A stretch of 64,000 bases of DNA, from contig NC_134538.1 of assembly GCF_050624435.1 (NCBI RefSeq), positions 118,504,437 to 118,568,436 on the forward strand, given 5' to 3'. Numbering within the stretch: the stretch's first letter is position 1; the number at the start of each line of letters is the position of its first letter. Source of the DNA: Tenrec ecaudatus. Taxonomy: Eukaryota; Chordata; Mammalia; Afrosoricida; Tenrecidae. Positions 57,125 through 64,000 of the stretch are shown here, in pieces. Below the pieces are notes generated by a model. The model worked only from the letters and a program-made list of their open reading frames with translations. It did no database searches and had not been told where the DNA came from. A program made the translations under genes and the position numbers.

Positions 57125-58398
57125 GGATGAAATGCTCAGTGAAATGGTCCACCCAGCTGGGGCAGCACCTGAAGCAGTCACTAGACAACTACCTGGCCAA
57201 CTAACTGGAAAATATCCATATCAGTGCCCCTTGAAAGAAAGTTAGCCCCACAGAATGCAGAATATATAGAAATACATCATTACTATTACATGAAAATGAA
57301 CCTTTGTGGACGTTAAGTAAAATATGGATGCAATAGTACACCAACATGGAGCTTCTAGAAATTTAAGAAGAGGGCATGGGATGAGACATATCACTGATGA
57401 CTTCAAATTTATCTTGACTAAAAACAGAGAATATTAGAAATATGCTTTCTTGTGCTGTCTTGCCTTTGGAAACACATTTGACTGGTTGGGTCTTAAACCG
57501 TGGATGACATTATGAAGAACAGGACATTTTATTGTGTTCACCTGGAACCCAGCCCTAGTCCAAAAGGCACTTGTTAGAAGGGAACAAAGAAATCATTCAT
57601 GGTTTAAAATCAGAAAAAAAAGTGTGCATTAAGTTAGTTTATTTACATCGTTGTCATTCATCTCAGCAAATAACTTGGAAAACCTGACTTTGATGAAGAA
57701 GAAAGCAGCGTCAGGACTGGAGGAAGGCAAACTGAGTGTGCACATGACACATCCTTGCTTTTTGAAAACAAGGAGCACTTGAAGCACTTGAAGATATTGA
57801 AAGACAGTCATCTTCCACTTAGATCAGAACTAAATGTAAAGTAAATCTAAATCCTCATAATGGATCAGTCAGCAACATCATGATAAATAGGGAAAATATT
57901 GACATTGTCGAGGATTTCATTTTACGTTGGTCCACAATGCCCATGGAAGTAGTCGACAAGACTCCAACGACTCATTCTATTGAGCAAAGCAGCTGTACAA
58001 GATGTCTTCAAAGATGTCATTTTGAGGACTAAGGTGCACTTGACCCAAGACATGGTAGTTTCAGTCCTTCCTATTCATGTGAACGCTGGACAATGAATAA
58101 GGAAGACCACTGAATAATTGGTGAATTCGTTTTATGGAGTTGTGGAGAATATGTAACCGCCAGCGACATGAGAGGAAGTACAGCCTGAATACTTCTTGGA
58201 ATTCAGTGTGGCAAGATTTCAGCAGTTCCAGGTAAAGGACATCATGCTGGACCAAGGAGAGGGCTCCGGGGAGAAGAGGAGACCTTCAAAGAGATGGATT
58301 GACACAGTAAATGCAACCACAGGCGGTGTATTGTCTGCTGTCCATAGGGTCACTGCTAGTCAGAACTGACTCTATAGTACCTAACGATCGTAGCAATC
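57125..58398 (+). repeat. RTE-type LINE, reverse transcriptase to 3' end, plus strand
   Basis: A 1.27-kb 5'-truncated RTE copy. Landmarks in order: 'acctggccaactaactgg', 'tgcagaatatatagaaatac', 'gagaatattagaaatatgct', 'aaaccgtggatgacattatg', 'gcacttgaagcacttgaaga', 'agcaacatcatgataaatag', 'cttgacccaagacatggtag', 'gaagaggagaccttcaaaga' and tail 'tagtacctaacgatcgtag'. The YADD active-site region near 57740 is degraded, and stops are frequent. It is the longest RTE copy here and is dead. Confidence 0.88.
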
Positions 58399-60673
58399 AG
58401 TTCATTATAGGACCTCTCTCTATGCAAGTGTTTTTATTAATGTTTCTGATGATTAGCAAGATCTCATTTCTTTCCTCTTGTCAAGTCCATGCTCCTTCTT
58501 GATATGTGTATGCCTTTTGCATTTTAATTGTTGAGATCGGTTTGTGTTCTAATTTGCATGTGAACTCATATATATTTGTGTCATGAATGTTGAAAGCCAC
58601 AATCTTGACTTTAGCTACTTATTTAACGATTCTCTGTGCCCATCCAGTCTAATGTTTCTAAATCATTGATGCCAGTCATTGTTGAAGTGAAATTGGTTGG
58701 TTAAAATCACATGACTTGGCATATGGCGGGTGTGAAAGTAATTGATTCTGTGATGTCATTGCCGTATGCGGAGTACGGAATACAAGATAATTTGTTCTGG
58801 CCCCTGGTTGAATAGTATAAAGAGCAATTTAAGGAGCACTAAGCAGCTGTGACAGACTTCTCAAGAAGGCCCTGTCTATATGCTCAGTCGTCAGAATGTC
58901 ATGGCAGTCAGGTAAGACATAGCCCCTAATGTGATTTCAACTGGAGCACCCAATTGTCATTTCAGATCTATGCTTTTGTACTTTCTTTTTAAATGAATAT
59001 GTTCTCTCCCTAGGTTAAATTGATATTCTACAAATTGACTGCTACACACTGCCTACATGTGGTTTTGAGAGTTCTGCTAGTCTAGGCATTTCTGTGTAGC
59101 ATTCAATTTGCTTATTTATACATGTTTGCATATTGTTACATAAATATTTGTAAATAAGTACCCAAAGTTCCACTCAAAGAGAGAAACACTCTTGTTAGAA
59201 ATTATAGAATAATATTAGAATATTTACTTAACCTCTCTAAATTTTGTTTTCTTCAGTGAAAAAAATATCAGTGCTTTCCTTAATCAATTTATAGTCCTCT
59301 GAGGTTATTATAGATAAAGAAGAAAACAAAAACTTGAGAGTAAAGTACTCCATTACAGGACACTAAAGAATATTAATTTTAGATATTAATTTTCATTATT
59401 TGATTATATGCTTATTAACATATATATGGAAGTTTCCACAGAGCCACAGCATTTCTAAAATAATTTCTTCCACAGAGCCACAGCATTTCTAAAATCATTT
59501 CTTCATTAAACTTTTATTTACATAGCAAGCATTTACTGGATACTGAGGATAAACTGCAAATTGAATAAAATAGCATTTTCCCTCACAAAATGAAAATTGA
59601 TGCTTTCATAGTTAAAAAAAACATCAAATATTTCTAAAGGTCAGCACAGCTACTTGTGGAGTTAAATCTACTATGAGAGTACTGTCATGAAGTGGGGAGG
59701 AAAGAGATACTCACTGATACTTGTTTTGAAATGATGAGATTGTAGGGTCAGGAAGATATCCAGGTAGAGATTTCTAGGAAGCAATTCAAATGTGACTTGG
59801 AAGTTCAAAAGAGATATTTTGGCTAGAGATGTAAAGCAAGGTAATACTGGCATATCTCTACATTATGGCATGTAATTTGTACAAAGAGATATAATATGTC
59901 CAGCACTTTTGGTGACATTTATTTCTCTTAAATTATTGCTATTGTATTACGTCTTGAGGAAGCTCAATTTTCCTCCCCAATAATTCAATTATCAATGTTA
60001 GTATTTTACTATTATCAACAAAGAAAATGATAGAGCATACTTTGAAAATTAAGAATCAGAAGATATTGGCATACTACTTGAATCCCCATCAGTCATTAGT
60101 CAATAGCATCAGGTGATCACCATCTCACAGGGACAAAATGATTCCCTTTTTTTGGAAACCAGCCAGATTTGACGCAGGCATCTATTTGATCTTCTCAGAT
60201 TCCAAAAGCGAGCGTGGTCTTCACCCTTTCAGACCTTGATATAACTGGACGAAGAGACGGTACCAGCTTTCATTTGATGACTATGTTCAAAAGAAGACAC
60301 AGTGCTAACTCAGATGAGGTTTAAAAATGCTTTACTCCAGAATTCTCACCCTCTGACAGGTGTATGCTACTTACACGGACCTAGGCCTTACTACTCTCTT
60401 GCAGATCAAGCTCAGAATTTAGTGATATATACAAAAATTTCCAATTTCCCTTTGCATCATCTTAATTTTTGTCGAGGGGAACACTTCCAGATATCAGCTG
60501 GTCACTATTAGGAATTCTAGTTTATTTATCACAAAGTATTTTGAAATGATGTTCAAATAAATCAGTACCTAGGAGAATTAGGCAATGAACATTCCATTAA
60601 AATATCCTATACTTTTAAAAAGTATGTTCTATTCTGAATACTTTTTATCCTTCTCACTCGAACATTGCTTTAG
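58399..60673 (+). other. GNAT3 intron 3, last part
   Basis: AT-rich intron without a named transposon, holding a 34-bp tandem duplication at 59434-59501. It ends at the exon 4 acceptor. Confidence 0.45.
59434..59501 (+). repeat. 34-bp tandem duplication
   Basis: Two adjacent copies of a 34-bp unit beginning ttccacagagccacagcatt, differing by one base (aaaataat versus aaaatcat). Confidence 0.95.
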
Positions 60674-60831
60674 GAAGACCAGAGACAGCTCTGTGCTGTG
60701 GCTAATACCCTGGAAGATGGAGGCATGACGCCTCAACTTGCAGAGATTATAAAACGGCTGTGGAGCGATCCAGGAGTCCAGGCCTGCTTTGAAAGGGCAT
60801 CTGAATATCAGCTCAATGATTCAGCAGCATA
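60674..60831 (+). CDS. GNAT3: GNAT3 exon 4 (helical domain, second part)
   Basis: A 158-bp exon with a tttag acceptor and gtaagt donor. It begins [17 protein letters not shown], continues through [17 protein letters not shown] and ends [15 protein letters not shown] plus two bases of the next codon. This is the second part of the helical domain. 158 bp is the conserved fourth-exon size in the G-alpha i/t genes. The frame continues from exon 3 and is open. The residue after QL is Cys where I recall Tyr in most mammals. The catalytic Arg of switch I, the DVGGQ switch II and the C-terminal helix are encoded by later exons outside the window. Confidence 0.96.
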
Positions 60832-62114
60832 GTAAGTAAATACATGTTCACAAGGGTTCTCATGGACACATTTACAAAGAAAGGTTATAATGCCACATAT
60901 ACTACATTGCTAATCATAAGCTCTTGTCCATACATTTTATTACACTATGAAAATATGGACACATCTATGTACAAAAAAGGAACAAAATAACATAAATAAA
61001 TACAAATGGAGACCATTCTTAATATCTAATTTTGCAGCCATTTTTTCTGAAAGGATATGTATAAATATCCTCTCCAGAATTAAAAGAATCAATCATTCTG
61101 CATGATTGGTGACAGACACATGGATATAGATTAGTGTTATGTAAAAATAAGGAGGTTTAGGGCTATTTATTTCATTTATACTCATCCTTAAGAAAGCTAA
61201 TCTTAAAACAAAAACCAAAAGAACCCCGTATTCACAACATATGCTTTGGCTTTATTGGCTTAATGGACACAAACCACAATTTAAAACGAAAGTAATGTAT
61301 TGCTCTATAATAAAGTACTTATATTATGGAGTTCTTTCTGAGTCTCAAGGACAATTGTACAACTCCAACAGCTAATATTGTTCAGGTAGCACTCATCAGG
61401 CATAGAAAAATTAGGGTGACACAAAATCTTTTCCCCAAAATTATTTTTAAATTCCATTTTAAAAGTGATTTTAACCTATCCAATGGTTACATGCCTGCAA
61501 GTATATATATGCATATATAAATATAATTGTATTATAAATTTTATATATAGATTCACACATATGAGTGTATAGAAATATATAAATAACAATCCCATGGAAA
61601 AATCTCCAACATAATATGTTAGGAACATTTAATTTTCTTAAAAAATGATTATAAAAGTTAAACCGATGAAAGATTATTGGAGAAAAACAAAGAAAAATTA
61701 CATAATTCTGTGGATTTTTAATCTATGATGAAACTAAAGATTACAGAAGCAAAATAATATAAATCTTGGGATCTTCTATGGTTAATCATTCATTTTTAAT
61801 TTAAACCCAAATTCCAAAAGGTGTGTAATCTTTGGAGGAAAGTGCTACTCCTGTCTCTCTGATGAGAGACCGGACATCATCTTGTGATTGTAAACAGAAA
61901 GGCCTAGGGAAATAAAATCCAGTTTGGAATTCATATTGCACTGATTGGGGCTATCTAAAACACTATCTATTTTAGAAATTAACACTGGAAAGCAGCTATT
62001 TTCATAAATCCCTCACCGCTTAATCACATTTTAATAACACAAACGTTCTCTATTTGTCTAGTGAAGCACTGTTTTTGTTTTGATTTTTTGTTTTCCTGTA
62101 ACAAACAATAGATA
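60832..62114 (+). other. GNAT3 intron 4, first part
   Basis: AT-rich intronic DNA after the exon 4 donor with no named element. Confidence 0.5.
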
Positions 62115-62300
62115 TGTTCTTGCTGTTAGGTGCTGTTGAGTGACTTTGTACCCTTAGAGAAACACCGCCCAGTCCTGGACCCCCCTCACAGTGGCTTTTG
62201 TGTTTGAGCCCTTTGCTGCAGCCGCTGCGTCAGGCATCCTGTGGCGGGCTGGTCTCTGTTTCACTGCCCCTCCAGGTTACAATTATGCACAGGCAGGTGC
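62115..62300 (-). repeat. RTE-type LINE, 3' end, minus strand
   Basis: 'cttgctgttaggtgctgttg', 'gagaaacaccgcccagtcct' and 'gctgcagccgctgcgtcagg' match the reversed RTE tail and 3' end. Boundaries are approximate. Confidence 0.72.
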
Positions 62301-62756
62301 AGTTTATGAGAAGCGGAAATATGGAACTTCATCAGAAGATAGTGAGTGACATTCTGGAAATGGAGGAAGAAAAGGGCAAATAATAGTGAAGTGTAATTAC
62401 TACACTTTATTTTGGAAAGACGTTTCTTAATAACTATGGAATTCCCCTAAAGATGAAGAGAACTGTATTAAAAATGATGGCATCATTATGCTCAACAAAT
62501 GATTTGCTTTATGGTAATAAAAAGTAGTTAAATACCATATTGTAAAAATAAACAGATGAAATACCCTGTAGTTCCCTACCTCATATAAAGTGGAATAGAC
62601 TCAATGGGAAACAAAAGAATCATTAGATTAACTTTATTCGTGCTACACTTAAACTATATTTTATACTGGGATCGCCTACTCTACTGTAAGCTTTTACTGA
62701 ATATCCTTTCCTCATATTAAACACAGCTACACAATAGCAGCCCTCTTATCTGCTAG

Positions 62757-63266
62757 TTTGTCACACTGTGGCGGCTCGCAGGTTGGTATGAGGCTGGAAG
62801 CTATGTCACTGGGAAGTCAAACATCAGCAGAGTCACTGAAGAAACAGCGCTTAGCAGAACTTCAGCAGAAGCAAGAGTAGACCAGAAAGCAGGAACAAGC
62901 AGTACATTTTTGAGGGGTTAGCCACCGCAAACCTCAGAGGAACAGCAGGATGTCGCCTGATATCGTTCCAGAAGATGAGCCTCTTGGGCCGAAGTAGCTG
63001 AAAATATAACTGGAGCAGTTCTGTCTCCTAAAGGAGAGTCACCTTCCACATGGAGAGAGCTAACCTTTCCGGGTCAAAATGATGAGGGGGAAGGGTTCAA
63101 GATGAGATGAAACAACTCAATCACCCATTACTAATCAGAATGCAGACTGTTTGAACTATGAAGCTGGGGGAATCTATACAGGCATTCGTTGTGTTCTAGA
63201 TAAAGTCGCTTTGCATCAGAGTAGACTAGATAGCACCTAACAAAACCAAGAACAACCACAACAATA
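62757..63266 (+). repeat. RTE 5' leader joined to RTE tail (internally deleted copy)
   Basis: 'tgtggcggctcgcaggttgg', 'tatgaggctggaagctatgt', 'gatgtcgcctgatatcgttc' and 'tactaatcagaatgcagact' are the RTE 5' leader. At about 63170 it jumps to the 3' end 'aaagtcgctttgcatcagag' and 'tagcacctaacaaaaccaag'. The whole coding region is absent, so this resembles a SINE-sized derivative of the LINE. Confidence 0.65.
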
Positions 63267-63334
63267 GCATCTTGTATCTACTTTTTGAGTTTGCAATCAA
63301 TCAGATTGATTTCCAGGCTGGTAGGAGAACAAAA

Positions 63335-63800
63335 GGAAAGCTGGTTTCCTAGACACTGGCGAGTAAACAGCGACTGGTATTGGACATTTGAATACGACAA
63401 TCAAATGCCTTACTATGTAAGAAATAACAACGTCAAGCGGAGTGGCATAGCATGAGGCATCAAAAAGAACATTTCCAGATTTAAAAGTGTAGTGCTGTCT
63501 GTGACAGGATGATATGCATATGTCTACAAGAAAGACCACTCGATACAACTACTGCTCAAGTTTAAGCATCACCCACTAAAGCCAATGACGAAGAAATCGA
63601 AGCATTTACCAACAGCTAGAAAGACAAACCAACTGATCTTGGAAGAAGTATGGTCAGAGACCTCCTTGGAGCAAAGATGGCAAGACTTCATCTTACATGC
63701 TTTGGACATATTGTAACGAGAGACCAGTCAGGAGAGCCATCGTGTTTGTTGAGTAGAGGGGCAGAGTGGAGTGGACAGCACCTAACGACAAGAATAAACA
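63335..63800 (+). repeat. RTE endonuclease fragment joined to RTE 3' end
   Basis: 'gcgactggtattggacattt', 'aaaaagaacatttccagatt', 'gacaggatgatatgcatatg' and 'atgacgaagaaatcgaagca' follow the endonuclease coding region. From about 63600 it jumps to the 3' end with 'ttggaagaagtatggtcaga', 'gctttggacatattgtaacg' and tail 'cagcacctaacgacaagaat'. It is a dead copy with large internal deletions. Confidence 0.75.
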
Positions 63801-64000
63801 ATATTTAATTGTGTCATTTTTGAACCGCACAGAGTGTTACAGTTTTAGATTAACAAGACTGATTTGCAGGCCCAAACAATAAACAATACAAAAGCTGTTT
63901 TCCTCACTATGTCTCAGAACGGCTGCAGATATAATCCCAGTGTTAACTGATTTCTGTCCTCATCCGTTTTTGAAAGAAAAGCTTAATAAAAGTTGACTAA
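63801..64000 (+). other. GNAT3 intron 4, right edge
   Basis: Unclassified intronic sequence up to the end of the window. GNAT3 exon 5 is not reached. Confidence 0.5.

Noticed and set aside
1-64000. CRISPR arrays, operons, prophage or integron-type features
   Set aside because: The window is clearly vertebrate. All direct repeats are microsatellites, duplications or transposon copies, and none has the regular repeat-spacer structure of a CRISPR array.

Overview
This window is vertebrate nuclear DNA, almost certainly from an afrotherian placental mammal and most likely a tenrec such as Echinops telfairi. That identification is an inference from repeats. The window is full of tRNA-derived AfroSINE copies, afrotherian RTE-type (BovB-like) LINE pieces, and a SPIN ('Space Invader') hAT element, which is known to be very abundant in tenrec. 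There are no operons, bacterial signals or viral genes.

The only gene I can support is GNAT3, the alpha subunit of the taste G protein gustducin, on the + strand. Coding exons 1-4 lie at 27808-27925, 49342-49384, 53792-53933 and 60674-60831. All have GT/AG boundaries, an open frame and the exon lengths (118, 43, 142 and 158 bp) of the G-alpha i/t gene structure. They encode the first 153 codons plus two bases of a protein of about 354 residues. The remaining exons, including the switch regions and the C-terminal receptor-contact helix, lie beyond the right edge. Introns 1-3 are 21.4, 4.4 and 6.7 kb.

From 1 to 27.8 kb is 5' flanking DNA made of repeats: degraded LTR-like stretches, RTE pieces, AfroSINEs, a TA-flanked mariner-type element (5675-5993), SPIN (8001-8223), a second hAT element nested in an AfroSINE (9443-9677), and several large ORF-less retroelements ending in AATAAA plus poly(A) (2745-4245, 11657-13964, 14790-15765, 17127-18556). 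A 19-bp pyrimidine minisatellite lies 1.9 kb upstream of the GNAT3 start codon. Intron 1 holds a near-perfect 33-bp-arm hairpin, a dead mariner transposase on the minus strand, a 1.76-kb retroelement with a perfect 15-bp target duplication, and an old L1 split by another retroelement. Intron 2 holds four AfroSINEs within 0.9 kb. Intron 3 holds a (CA)44 tract, a 573-bp TA-flanked DNA transposon and an RTE reverse-transcriptase remnant. Intron 4 starts with further RTE copies.

The most informative structures are retroelement insertion footprints: target duplications, a twin-priming inversion and doubled 3' tails. Together they suggest that one ORF-less retroelement group here was mobilised by L1-type machinery. 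I found no wholly new molecular system. The doubled-tail retroelements, the hairpin and the nested horizontally transferred-type transposons are the best candidates for follow-up.
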